DNA of 64,000 nucleotides from Pseudomonadota bacterium (GTDB lineage Bacteria > Desulfobacterota > Desulfobulbia > Desulfobulbales > JAGXFP01). The position numbers and the translations under genes are program-made. Under the pieces are notes generated by a model. That model did no database searches. It saw nothing but the letters and a program-made list of their open reading frames with translations, and was not told where the DNA came from. Each line of letters opens with the position of its first letter. Position 1 is the stretch's first letter. The DNA lies in contig JAHJIQ010000026.1 of the NCBI GenBank assembly GCA_018823285.1, positions 1 to 64,000 of the forward strand. Reading direction: 5' to 3'. Of the stretch, positions 41,401-49,148 are shown in pieces.

Positions 41401-42536
41401 ATGATCCGGATTTCGCCGCCATCCTGAAAAGACTCTGCCAGCAGCGTGGGTACCGGTTTCTCCACGCCGGCGGCGGGGTTTCCGGCCTGGTCATGGCCGA
41501 GCAGTACCGGCCGGACGGGATCATTCTTGACCTGATTCTTCCGGATATGTCGGGCTGGGACGTGCTCAACACCCTGAAGAAGAACAAAAAAACCCGGCAC
41601 ATTCCGGTCCATATCATCTCCGGAGATCCATCCGCCCAGTCCGGGACCAGCCGCGGCGCCATGGGGGTCCTGCTCAAACCGTCCAGCGCCGAAGATATCG
41701 ATGCCGCCTTCGGTAGAATCGAAGCGGTCTTTGCCCGGAAAGTCAAAAAACTGCTCATTGTCGAGGATGATGATGTCTTGCGAAAATCGCTCATGAAAAT
41801 GACCGCCAGCGATACCGTTGCGGTCACGGCGGTGGCCGGCGGCAATGAGGCGCTGGCCGAACTGCGTGGCGGAGAATATGACTGCATGATTCTCGATCTG
41901 TCCCTGCCGGACAGGAACGGTTTTGAGGTGTTGCAGGAAATTTCCGCCCTCGATGAAAAACCGCCGGTAATCGTCTACACCGGCAAGGAACTGAGCCAGG
42001 AAGAGGAATACACCCTCAAACGTTACGCGAACTCCATTATTCTGAAGACCGCCCGTTCTTCCGAAAGGCTGATGGACGAAGCGGAACTCTTCCTCCACAA
42101 GATGAGCGACGACCTCCCGGAGGAAAAGAGGAAGCGGGAGGCAAGCATCAGGAACTACGAGAAGGAACTCCAGGACAAGGAAATCCTCCTCGCCGATGAC
42201 GACATGCGCAACATGTTCGCCCTCTCGAAGATCCTGAAAGACAGCGGAGTCAAGGTCCACCAGGCGCCGGACGGCAAAAAGGCCCTGGAGATCCTGGGCC
42301 GGGAAAAGAATATCAGCCTGGTCATCATGGACATCATGATGCCGGTCATGGATGGCTACGAGGCGATCGGCAGGATCAGGAAGATGAAGGACTATGCCAA
42401 GGTCCCGATCATCGCCCTGACTGCCAAGGCAATGCCCGCCGACCGGAACCGATGTATCGAAGCGGGCGCTTCCGACTATCTTGCCAAACCGGTGGAAATA
42501 GAAAAGCTGCTCTCCCTGATCCGGGTGTGGATATGA
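38412..42536 (+). CDS. Giant hybrid histidine kinase: HAMP-GAF-coiled coil-kinase-three receivers
   Basis: A 1374-residue sensor kinase. Transmembrane helices near 9-28 and 300-325 flank a ~270-residue periplasmic helical sensor. HAMP (about 325-380), GAF (about 440-580) and a long heptad coiled coil (about 580-690) with repeated LQAQQEELR units follow. The HisKA His is near 709 (NMSHELRTPLN); the HATPase shows NLCGNAIKF, DTGIGVAKD and GTGLGLSI. Three receiver domains start near 990, 1113 and 1256, with Asp in GIILDLILPDMSG, CMILDLSLPDRNG and LVIMDIMMPVMDG. Such kinases often accompany CheB/CheR. The stop overlaps the next kinase by 4 bp. Confidence 0.94.
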   Translation: MKLNIRNKILAGFALLCLVIGITGVLSVRQVNTIDHSANKFMIEETPLVDAIMELKYWTSQGHLILEEILNGDQEEDIGNSWKNFDQALWYCDAILSGGQNEEGRYIASHSPLVRKKIEETRQYLEEFIRLAKKRYSFHSGGSAAGSDVDQAFDRLYESIQQDLDTLAVQHPDLGLALNYQKFRIADTHLFFEEFLGGDRSIDPEGIVKEFTASFAAITGTLKKRNIPATNLDGTLERFLAQVLERLKTHSSYAGAGTAIDDAFDLLYQKVVASSDQAETAIQQSMAEEQAHVAGTLAASRLIVLASSIIALLLALFTGLLLAHDLSAPIVMVTGILQKMAKGELDENIELSRRDEVGEMAESCQQVIESQRRAASFADQVGGGNYDTELHPNSAGDRLGHALVNMAERLAGMSRQNKRQIWLVESQAGLVEKIRGELDPAVIAEKVCTYLAGTIGAQIASFYLLTENQALRLTGDYAFHLRKGLADTIQIGQGLVGEAARSGKLISITDIPEDYIRVNSSLGDCRPANIVVLPFLHEGEVLGVIELGSCHEFSLDHLALLENCRETIAIAVHSARIHSRINELLQEGQQQNEELQTQQEELQAANEELRESQEALQAQQEELRVSNEELQEKSNSLERSEKSLQAQQEELRVTNEELEEKNKFMALKQDEIRQKNVELEDIRTHLELKARELEISSRYKSEFLANMSHELRTPLNSLLILSQDLLADKKKNLSEEQLESLTIIYKGGNDLLELINEILDLAKIESGRLDVNPAAVPFEDLAANLTDCFSHLAADKKLDFSIRIAPEMPPTMTTDFQKVVQILRNLCGNAIKFTRKGGVKVDIMMADPAGGLAGDFADRENVMLFRVADTGIGVAKDKQQEIFEAFQQADGSTSREFGGTGLGLSISRELAKLLGGEITLTSKVGKGSVFNLYLPLEFNPEKPQAANTARPEENELPEQDPDKPVARSRKAAPEVQSIDDDRQNISEKDRVMLVIEDDPDFAAILKRLCQQRGYRFLHAGGGVSGLVMAEQYRPDGIILDLILPDMSGWDVLNTLKKNKKTRHIPVHIISGDPSAQSGTSRGAMGVLLKPSSAEDIDAAFGRIEAVFARKVKKLLIVEDDDVLRKSLMKMTASDTVAVTAVAGGNEALAELRGGEYDCMILDLSLPDRNGFEVLQEISALDEKPPVIVYTGKELSQEEEYTLKRYANSIILKTARSSERLMDEAELFLHKMSDDLPEEKRKREASIRNYEKELQDKEILLADDDMRNMFALSKILKDSGVKVHQAPDGKKALEILGREKNISLVIMDIMMPVMDGYEAIGRIRKMKDYAKVPIIALTAKAMPADRNRCIEAGASDYLAKPVEIEKLLSLIRVWI

Positions 42537-44605
42537 GCAATCGGCCGAAAATCCTTCTGGTTGACGACAAACCGGAAAACCTGGTCGCCCTGGAAAAAGT
42601 GCTCTCCGGCCTCGCGGCGGATTTTGTCCGGGCAGCCTCGGGCAATGAAGCGCTGACCCTGCTTCTGGACCAGGAGTACGCCCTGGCCCTGGTGGACATC
42701 CAGATGCCGGGCATGGACGGCTTTGAAATGGTTGAGCTGATGCGCCAGCAGGAAAAACTCCTGTACCTGCCGGTGATCTTCGTTTCGGCCATCTACCGCG
42801 AGGAATCCCACCTGATCAAGGGCATTGAGAGCGGGGCGGTTGACTTCATCGTCAAACCCATCGTGCCGCAGATCCTGATCGGCAAGGTCAAGGTCTTCCT
42901 CGATCTCTATCTGCAGCGGAAAAAACTCGAACAGTACAGCCGGGAACTTAAGAAAAGAGAGGAAGTGTTCAAGGTGCTGGCCACCAGCCCCGCCGGGATG
43001 ACGGATGAGGATATCTTTGTCAATATTCTCAAGGCGTGTCAGACTGTTTTCCAGATTGAATATGTCCTGATCGGTAAAATTGTTGCCCATGAAAAAGTTG
43101 ATGTCTGCGCCATGCTGACCGATGGGGAAATCCGCAAAGATATCGCGTGGTATAATCTCGCCGGAACACCCTGCCAAGATGTTGCAAACAAAGGTTTCTG
43201 CTTTTTCCCTGAAGGAGTTGCCGATCTTTTTCCCACCGACAGATATCTTGTGGAAAACCGGATCGAGAGTTATCTGGGCGCCCCTGTCCGGTTACGCGAA
43301 GGCGAGACCGTAGGCATCCTGGTCGCTTTTTCCCGGAAAAAGATCGTGGTTCAGGATTTCACCAGGGAAATCATGGACATTCTCGCCCGGCGAGTGGCCA
43401 TGGTCATTGAATGGCAACATTCCGACAAGGAGCGCCAGGACCTGCAGTTTCAGTTGCAGCAGGCCCAGAAGATGGAGGCCATCGGCACCCTGGCAGGCGG
43501 CATTGCCCACGACTTCAACAACATCCTCACCGCGATCATCGGTTATTCTGAACTGGCCCGTCTGGAAACGCCTGCAGAGGACAAAATATCCGATTATCTG
43601 GCTGAAGTATTGAAAGCCGGACTGAGAGCCAAGGAGCTCGTGACCCAGATTCTGGCCTTCAGCCGCCAGTCGCATTCCAACCGTCAACCCCTCGATATCA
43701 AGCCCATTCTGAAAGAATCCCTGAAGCTGATTCGCGCGACCATCCCCACCACCATCCGGATCGATCAGGACCTCAGCGAAAGCTGCGGCTGTGTGCAGGC
43801 AGATCCCACCCAGATCCACCAGGTGATCATGAACCTCTGCACCAACGCCCATCACGCAATGCGTGACCGGAGTGGCGTCCTGTCGATCTCCCTGCACAAG
43901 GTTGAAATCCATAAGGAAGATGCAAAGGTCCTTGGTTACAAGATGACTCCCGGGCGCTACCTGAAACTGCAAATAAGCGACACCGGCTGCGGGATGAAAA
44001 AAGAGGTGATCGACAGAATATTCGAACCATATTTCACCACCAAGGAAGAAGGGAAAGGCACGGGGATGGGTCTGGCGGTGGTGCATGGGATCGTCAAGGC
44101 CCACCATGGCCATATCAGTGTTTACAGCGAACCGGGGAAGGGCTCGACCTTCTCCATCTATCTGCCGGAAATTGAAACCGCAGCCTCTCCGGTCTGCCCG
44201 GCAATTGAGACCCCGATGGCCATTCCCAGAGGCACCGAGAGGTTGCTGGTGGTAGACGACGAACCCCAGATAACTTCAATGATCAGGAAAATGCTTGCGA
44301 ACTTCGGATATCGGGTCACGACTTTTCCCGGAAGCACTGCCGCCCTGCAGGCCTTTCTCGCCGCACCGGATTCCTTTGATCTGGTCATCACCGATATGAC
44401 GATGCCTGAAATGACCGGCCTCGAGCTGGCCGTGAAAATGCTCGCAGCCCGCCGGGACATCCCGATCATCCTCTGCAGCGGGCACGGCGGGCCGGCCATT
44501 GAAAAAGAAGTCCGGGAGGCGGGGATCAGCACATACCTGACCAAACCCCTGGTCCTCAGAGAACTGGCCCAGGCGGTCAGGAAAGAGCTGGATCAAAAAG
44601 AGTAA
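42533..44605 (+). CDS. Soluble hybrid kinase: receiver-GAF-histidine kinase-receiver
   Basis: A 690-residue cytoplasmic protein. Receiver 1 (1-120) has Asp near 55 in ALVDIQMPGMDG and starts MSNRPKILLVDDKPENL. A GAF-like domain follows (about 140-300). HisKA has its His near 326 in [14 protein letters not shown]; the ATPase domain shows NLCTNAHHAMR, DTGCGMKKE and GTGMGLAVVHGI. Receiver 2 (about 570-690) has Asp in [11 protein letters not shown]. The C-terminal half resembles the 28.3-kb hybrid kinase. Start chosen at ATG 42533, which overlaps the upstream stop (ATGA), rather than the longer frame from 42452. It may receive phosphate from the preceding giant kinase. Confidence 0.93.
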   Translation: MSNRPKILLVDDKPENLVALEKVLSGLAADFVRAASGNEALTLLLDQEYALALVDIQMPGMDGFEMVELMRQQEKLLYLPVIFVSAIYREESHLIKGIESGAVDFIVKPIVPQILIGKVKVFLDLYLQRKKLEQYSRELKKREEVFKVLATSPAGMTDEDIFVNILKACQTVFQIEYVLIGKIVAHEKVDVCAMLTDGEIRKDIAWYNLAGTPCQDVANKGFCFFPEGVADLFPTDRYLVENRIESYLGAPVRLREGETVGILVAFSRKKIVVQDFTREIMDILARRVAMVIEWQHSDKERQDLQFQLQQAQKMEAIGTLAGGIAHDFNNILTAIIGYSELARLETPAEDKISDYLAEVLKAGLRAKELVTQILAFSRQSHSNRQPLDIKPILKESLKLIRATIPTTIRIDQDLSESCGCVQADPTQIHQVIMNLCTNAHHAMRDRSGVLSISLHKVEIHKEDAKVLGYKMTPGRYLKLQISDTGCGMKKEVIDRIFEPYFTTKEEGKGTGMGLAVVHGIVKAHHGHISVYSEPGKGSTFSIYLPEIETAASPVCPAIETPMAIPRGTERLLVVDDEPQITSMIRKMLANFGYRVTTFPGSTAALQAFLAAPDSFDLVITDMTMPEMTGLELAVKMLAARRDIPIILCSGHGGPAIEKEVREAGISTYLTKPLVLRELAQAVRKELDQKE

Positions 44606-44653
44606 TCATCTCCAATAGCCTTCTCCCCCCTTTCTCCCGCATCACCTGATCCA

Positions 44654-44682
44654 CTGGCGTGATGATTTTTCTCTGTTATAAT
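44654..44682 (+). promoter_or_regulatory. Candidate promoter for the alanine/glycine symporter
   Basis: A perfect TATAAT at 44677-44682; the -35 position 17 bp upstream reads CTGGCG (44654-44659), which is poor. About 58 bp before the GTG start. Confidence 0.45.
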
Positions 44683-44740
44683 ACCTGCCTCATACATGCG
44701 ACCAGGCTTATCTTCCGTAAACTTTCACCCGAGGCGTTGC

Positions 44741-46072
44741 GTGGATACAATCACCAATATTTTTCATCACCTCAATAGCATAGTCTGGGGATACCCGATG
44801 CTGATCCTGATCGTCGGAGTCGGTGCTTTCCTGATGGCGGGGCTCGCCTTCATGCCGATCCGGAAACTGGCCTACGGTTTCAGAATGCTCTTTAAAGGAC
44901 GGGAGGAAACCGGAGAAGAGGGAGAGATCAGCCCCTTTAACGCCCTGATGACCGCCCTTTCCGCCACCATCGGCACCGGAAATATTGCCGGTGTTGCCAC
45001 GGCTGTTTCGGTGGGTGGTCCCGGGGCGATCTTCTGGATGTGGATCACGGCAATTGTCGGCCTTGCCACCAAGTATGCCGAAGCGGTCTGCGCGGTGAAA
45101 TTTCGTGAAGTTGACGCCAACGGCGATCACGTCGGCGGCCCGATGTATTTTATCAGGAACGGGCTTGGCGAAAAATGGGCCTGGCTCGGCTTTCTTTTCG
45201 CCCTGTTCGGTTCAATCGCCGCCTTCGGGATCGGCAACATGGTCCAGTCCAACTCCATCGCCGATGCCCTGCAGAGCAGCTATAATATTCCGAAAATGGC
45301 TACCGGGGTGGTCCTCGCGGTTCTCGTCGGCGCGGTCATCCTAGGCGGAATTAAACGTATTGCCAGCGTCGCCGGCAAGCTGGTCCCCTTCATGGCCATT
45401 CTTTATACGCTCGGCGGCCTGATCATTATCGTCATGAATATCGGCCAGATTCCGGCTGCCTTCGGCGAGATCTTCTCCCAGGCCTTCACCGGTACCGCTG
45501 CTGCCGGAGGTTTTCTCGGCATGGTCATCAAGGGTGTCGCCCGGGGGGTTTTCTCCAATGAAGCAGGGCTCGGCAGCGCACCGATCGCCCATGCCGCAGC
45601 AAAGACCACCGATCCGGTGCGCCAGGGATCAATCGCCATGCTGGGCACCTTCATCGACACCATCATCGTCTGTTCCATTACCGGCCTCGTCATCGTGATC
45701 AGTGGCCTCTGGACCAACGGAACCAGTGGCGCGGCCCTCACCTCCAAAGCCTTTGAAATGGGTTTGCCTCATCTCGGCAGTCACGGGGTTTCTTTGGGCA
45801 TCACCCTCTTTGCCTTCACCACCATGCTGGGCTGGGCCTTTTACGGAGAGAAATGCCTGGAGTATCTTTTCGGCACCAGAGTCATCAAGCCATACCGGGT
45901 TCTGTGGGTCATTGCGGTATTCACCGGGACCGTCCTGAAACTCAATTTTGTCTGGCTCCTGGCCGACACCCTGAATGCTTTAATGGCCATCCCCAACCTG
46001 ATCGGCCTCCTGTTACTGAGCCCGATAGTCTTCAAAATCACAAAAGAGTATAAATTCAATAATTCTAGATAG
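44741..46072 (+). CDS. Alanine/glycine:cation symporter (AGCS family)
   Basis: A 443-residue inner-membrane transporter with about 10-11 helices that couples Na+ or H+ to import of alanine or glycine. Family signatures: ALSATIGTGNIAGVATAVSVGGPGA-type region near 75-95 (visible as TIGTGNIAGVATA), FWMWITAIVGLATKYAE, and AGLGSAPIAHAAAKT near 285. The GTG at 44741 is used because GAGG lies six bases upstream and the first residues (VDTITNIFHHL) match the usual family start. The adjacent kinase genes are separate (135 bp gap with a promoter). No regulator adjacent. Confidence 0.92.
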   Translation: MDTITNIFHHLNSIVWGYPMLILIVGVGAFLMAGLAFMPIRKLAYGFRMLFKGREETGEEGEISPFNALMTALSATIGTGNIAGVATAVSVGGPGAIFWMWITAIVGLATKYAEAVCAVKFREVDANGDHVGGPMYFIRNGLGEKWAWLGFLFALFGSIAAFGIGNMVQSNSIADALQSSYNIPKMATGVVLAVLVGAVILGGIKRIASVAGKLVPFMAILYTLGGLIIIVMNIGQIPAAFGEIFSQAFTGTAAAGGFLGMVIKGVARGVFSNEAGLGSAPIAHAAAKTTDPVRQGSIAMLGTFIDTIIVCSITGLVIVISGLWTNGTSGAALTSKAFEMGLPHLGSHGVSLGITLFAFTTMLGWAFYGEKCLEYLFGTRVIKPYRVLWVIAVFTGTVLKLNFVWLLADTLNALMAIPNLIGLLLLSPIVFKITKEYKFNNSR

Positions 46073-46100
46073 TTAATCAGAAAAGGCCCGGAAATTCCGT

Positions 46101-46757
46101 ATGAACATCCAAAGCGATAAATTTATGCCCCCTTGCGGGGTGCAATCCCCGCAGCTCGAGGGAGCGACTGTAAGGAGACTCCGAGTCTCACATAGTTCGC
46201 TATCTGCTGTGGGGTTAGTGAGCGAATCTGATGAAAACAACCTTCCATACGGAGATTCCCTGTGGCTCGAAGTCTGGCGCTTATCTGCCGCGAGGAGTTT
46301 CAAAAAACACCTGATTGTTTTCCATAAACTTTCCTGGCTGATCTTGCTGCTGATTCTTGTAAGTGCATGCAGCCAAGGTCGCCGGCTTGCCGATTTCAGC
46401 AGCGACGGCTGCTCCCTCTTCCCCGACCGGAACCTGATCACTAAAGCGGACTGGTGCGAATGCTGTTTCGAGCATGATACTTCCTACTGGAAAGGGGGCA
46501 GCAAACAAGAACGGGAAGAGGCCGACCGGAAACTGCAGAGCTGTATTCTGGAGAAAACCGGCGACCCCATTCTGGCCGACACCGTTTATAACGGGGTCAG
46601 ATTCGGCGGCAGCCCCTATTTTTACAACTGGTACCGCTGGGGTTACGGCTGGGATTACGGCAGGGGGTACAAGCCCCTTTCCCCTGAAGAGCAGGAAGAA
46701 GCACAAATCAAACTGGAGACTTATTTCAAGACCAATAAAGACGATACCTGCAGATAA
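46101..46757 (+). CDS. Phospholipase A2-like lipoprotein (start uncertain)
   Basis: The conserved part begins near 46311: a hydrophobic signal (LSWLILLLILVSAC) with lipobox VSAC, then a cysteine-rich domain with DGCSLFPDRN and CCFEHDTSYW. The CCxxHDxxY pattern is the phospholipase A2 active site (His-Asp dyad), and the preceding DGCS loop could bind calcium. It ends with a Tyr/Trp-rich segment (YNWYRWGYGWDYG). The ATG at 46101 gives 218 residues, but the first ~70 are translated from a structured DNA block and show no domain. The true start may be a non-ATG codon near 46311, or the gene may have lost its start. Substrate unknown; envelope phospholipid is plausible. Confidence 0.6.
   Translation: MNIQSDKFMPPCGVQSPQLEGATVRRLRVSHSSLSAVGLVSESDENNLPYGDSLWLEVWRLSAARSFKKHLIVFHKLSWLILLLILVSACSQGRRLADFSSDGCSLFPDRNLITKADWCECCFEHDTSYWKGGSKQEREEADRKLQSCILEKTGDPILADTVYNGVRFGGSPYFYNWYRWGYGWDYGRGYKPLSPEEQEEAQIKLETYFKTNKDDTCR
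46134..46226 (+). ncRNA. Structured RNA-like block, possibly a group II intron remnant
   Basis: Three perfect hairpins in 93 nt: TGCGGGG/CCCCGCA (46134-46140/46147-46153), GAGACT/AGTCTC (46175-46180/46184-46189) and TTCGCT/AGCGAA (46196-46201/46221-46226). The following stretch (TGATGAAAACAACCTTCC, then CTTCGAAGT-like and GCCGCGAGGAG) reminds me of the 5' domain of bacterial group II introns. No reverse transcriptase is present, so at best a fragment. Confidence 0.3.
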
Positions 46758-46774
46758 ACATAGCCGCCCGCCGG

Positions 46775-47299
46775 TTATCTCCGAACAAGACGGGCGGGAT
46801 CATATCCCTGACTTATCAGCCCTTCGCTGATCTTTCCATACAGGTCCTCCGACATTTCCGGAGTGCGGGAAAGAATCCACAAATACTTACGGTCGGGATG
46901 ACCGACCACCGCATATTCATAATTGTCGCCCAGATCAATGATCCAGTAGTCTCCGGAAAACGGCCAGAAGAAGGTGACCTTAAGCCGGGCATTGGTACTC
47001 TGGTCAACAATCCGCGCCTTGCCTTTGACCGAACGCAGAACATGCTGATAATCATGATCATAACACTCATTGAGCACTTCGATCTTTCCGGATGGCAGCA
47101 GCGAATAGGTGGCCTTGCTGGCCGGGCAATCTTGCTGAAAGCGGTTGGGATAGCGGGCTATTTCATACCATTCACCGAGGTATCGTTCCAGATCAACCTT
47201 TTCAACAGTCTGCAGGGGTTCAATGGAAGTATCTTTCATGGGAATACACGCTGTCAGGAGTGAGACCATTAATAAAATAAAAACACATACCACGCGCAT
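46775..47299 (-). CDS. blc: Bacterial lipocalin (Blc-like outer-membrane lipoprotein)
   Basis: A 174-residue lipoprotein with lipobox LTAC (Cys about 18). The lipocalin signature LGEWYEIARYPNRFQ (about 41-55, GxW motif), the NECYDHD segment and GDYWIIDLGDNYEYAVVG, then YLWILSRTP near the end, match Blc. Blc binds lysophospholipids and fatty acids and is linked to envelope stress. Convergent with the phospholipase A2-like gene (18 bp apart), a functionally suggestive neighbour because such a phospholipase would release lysolipid and fatty acid. The ATG start gives a standard signal peptide. Confidence 0.92.
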   Translation of the reverse strand: MRVVCVFILLMVSLLTACIPMKDTSIEPLQTVEKVDLERYLGEWYEIARYPNRFQQDCPASKATYSLLPSGKIEVLNECYDHDYQHVLRSVKGKARIVDQSTNARLKVTFFWPFSGDYWIIDLGDNYEYAVVGHPDRKYLWILSRTPEMSEDLYGKISEGLISQGYDPARLVRR

Positions 47300-47510
47300 G
47301 GACGATCACCTTTTCAATTCAATCTTGGCACAAGAAAAAAAATATCACCATTTTAAATGGCCAAGCATGTCTTACGAGGATATTACCTGCAAAAGTTTCT
47401 TTCTGGCTGACTTTTTTTCCAAATGACCTTTTTTGTTGAGATATACTGTCCAGGAACATAGAGTCTATCATATTGAGCCCTTACTCAAACAATTATCCAA
47501 AAGGGAAAAA

Positions 47511-48377
47511 ATGAGAAAAACATCTGGATATTTGCTCCTGCTTCCTCTCTTTCTTTTCATCAACGGTTGTGCCATGAAATGGAGCCCCGCCTTTCATGAA
47601 CAAGATGTTGATCGACCCACCGCCCTTTCAGTCCAGTTATCTGAAGAGGCACAGAGTGTATTGGAAAAAGCCGATGACGAAACATCTTTAAGGACATCAA
47701 TCAAGGCCTTTGAAAAAATAGTAGAGGAAAATTCGGGAGATTATGATGCTCTCAAAATGCTAAGCACTCAAACCATTCTTTTGGGTACTGCCTATACCGA
47801 AGGTCGCCGGCAAAAATCTGACCTCTTTCGCCAGGCGATGGTCTATGCCGAAAAGGCAATGTATACAAATAGTGATTTTAGAGCCCTGATTAACGAAGGG
47901 AAAAAACCATGGGAAGCAATCGGCCCACTTACCGCCAGAGAAGCCGAGGCGATGTTTTTCTGGGTCACGGCATTGCAATACGAATTCAAGGAAGGCATGT
48001 CTTTACCGGGGAAAATAGTCAATCTTGAATGGCTGCACAGGGCATTGGTGGTCCTGGATCATCTTGAACAGGTGGCCCCGGAATTCGGTAATGGAGGTGT
48101 AGAATTTGCCAAAGTAATCTGTTATTACGCTCTTCCAAAATTCAAGGGCGGATCGAAAAGCAAAGGAGATTACTACATGAATATGGCTGTGCAGAAGGGA
48201 GAGAAAAGGCTTCTCTCCAGGTGGGCTCGTGGCAAGTATTATTATCCTATTCTTGGCGAAGAAGAAAAGGCCAGAGAAGATCTTGAATGGGTCGCCCGTC
48301 AGGAAATAGATAAGTTCGAGGATCTTTATCCCTGGCGGGTACATTTCCAGGAAGATGCACAACTGCTCCTGAAGTAA
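47511..48377 (+). CDS. TatT-like periplasmic lipoprotein
   Basis: A 288-residue lipoprotein. The signal peptide MRKTSGYLLLLPLFLF ends at lipobox FINGC (Cys about 20). The rest is helical and resembles the TatT (TRAP-transporter-associated) fold built from TPR-like repeats: SLRTSIKAFEKIVEENSGDYDALKM-type helices (visible as SIKAFEKIVEENSGDYDALK), LGTAYTEGRRQ, then LEWLHRALVVLDHLEQVAPEF and the late GSKSKGDYYMNMAVQKGEKR. TRAP transporter genes are not adjacent, so the partner is unclear. ATG 47511 (AAGGGA upstream) is preferred over the 26-residue longer frame. The next lipoprotein gene starts 2 bp after its stop. Confidence 0.75.
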   Translation: MRKTSGYLLLLPLFLFINGCAMKWSPAFHEQDVDRPTALSVQLSEEAQSVLEKADDETSLRTSIKAFEKIVEENSGDYDALKMLSTQTILLGTAYTEGRRQKSDLFRQAMVYAEKAMYTNSDFRALINEGKKPWEAIGPLTAREAEAMFFWVTALQYEFKEGMSLPGKIVNLEWLHRALVVLDHLEQVAPEFGNGGVEFAKVICYYALPKFKGGSKSKGDYYMNMAVQKGEKRLLSRWARGKYYYPILGEEEKAREDLEWVARQEIDKFEDLYPWRVHFQEDAQLLLK

Positions 48378-48378
48378 C

Positions 48379-49134
48379 ATGATGACCAGTAGATACCTGC
48401 TCATAGCAACCTTGCTTCTGGCCCTTATTTCAGGCGGCTGTACCTCCCTTGAGGTCCCGATTCCGGTTCTTGAGTATGGCAAAATGGATGCTGTAGATCA
48501 TCAGAACCTCCTGATACTTTTAAGGGGGCGAGGCGGCAGCCACCAGGATTTCGAAAAACAGGGAATTATCGAGGAAGTCAGAAAAAGAGGGATCCCTTTT
48601 GATGTTGTGGTTCCGGATGCCCATTTCGGCTATTACAAAGCAGAAATCCTGGAGGAAAGATTAAAAGAAGACATTATCGACCCGGCCAGAGCAAAAGGAT
48701 ACCGAAATATCTGGCTGGCAGGTTTCTCAATGGGAGGAGTTGGCAGCCTTTTTCATATCCGCCGGTACAAAAATGATGTGGAAGGTGTAATCCTGATAAG
48801 CCCTTTTCTGGGTTGGAATCACATTCTTTCGGAGATCAAAGAAGCCGGTGGATTGACCGACTGGACCGTCCCTTCAGACCGTGAAAATGACTGGCAATAT
48901 CTCATATGGAGCTGGATAAAAGAATATGAGACTGAAAGAGAAAGATACCCTGAGATCTATCTCGGTTTCGGTGAAGATGATTTGATGACAGGCAGTGGCC
49001 CCGAACTCTTTTCCCATAGCCTAAAGGAGGGGAATTATTTTTCTATCCCCGGAAATCACAATTACAAAACATTCAAAGAGATATGGCAACAGCATATGAT
49101 AAGACTTGAAGAGAAACTCAAGACTTTGGAATAA
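48379..49134 (+). CDS. Alpha/beta-hydrolase lipoprotein (esterase-like)
   Basis: A 251-residue lipoprotein with signal peptide and lipobox SGGC (Cys about 21). The alpha/beta-hydrolase core has LLILLRGRGGS (oxyanion region), the nucleophile elbow LAGFSMGGVGSL near 115, an acid loop LGFGEDDLM near 193 and a His in SIPGNHNYKTF near 232, so a Ser-Asp-His triad is visible. Substrate unknown. It follows the TatT-like lipoprotein by 2 bp (one operon) and is convergent with another hydrolase lipoprotein. Confidence 0.82.
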   Translation: MMTSRYLLIATLLLALISGGCTSLEVPIPVLEYGKMDAVDHQNLLILLRGRGGSHQDFEKQGIIEEVRKRGIPFDVVVPDAHFGYYKAEILEERLKEDIIDPARAKGYRNIWLAGFSMGGVGSLFHIRRYKNDVEGVILISPFLGWNHILSEIKEAGGLTDWTVPSDRENDWQYLIWSWIKEYETERERYPEIYLGFGEDDLMTGSGPELFSHSLKEGNYFSIPGNHNYKTFKEIWQQHMIRLEEKLKTLE

Positions 49135-49148
49135 ATATGCTCATGATC

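Noticed and set aside
40071..42260. Long minus-strand open frame (729 codons) opposite the giant hybrid kinase
   Set aside because: It is the antisense shadow of a clear kinase-receiver gene in a GC-biased region; no domain or start signal.
44654..44672. Sigma-54 promoter (TGGCGTG...TTTTTC) before the symporter
   Set aside because: The -12 element lacks the GC of TTGCA, and a perfect TATAAT lies in a better position.
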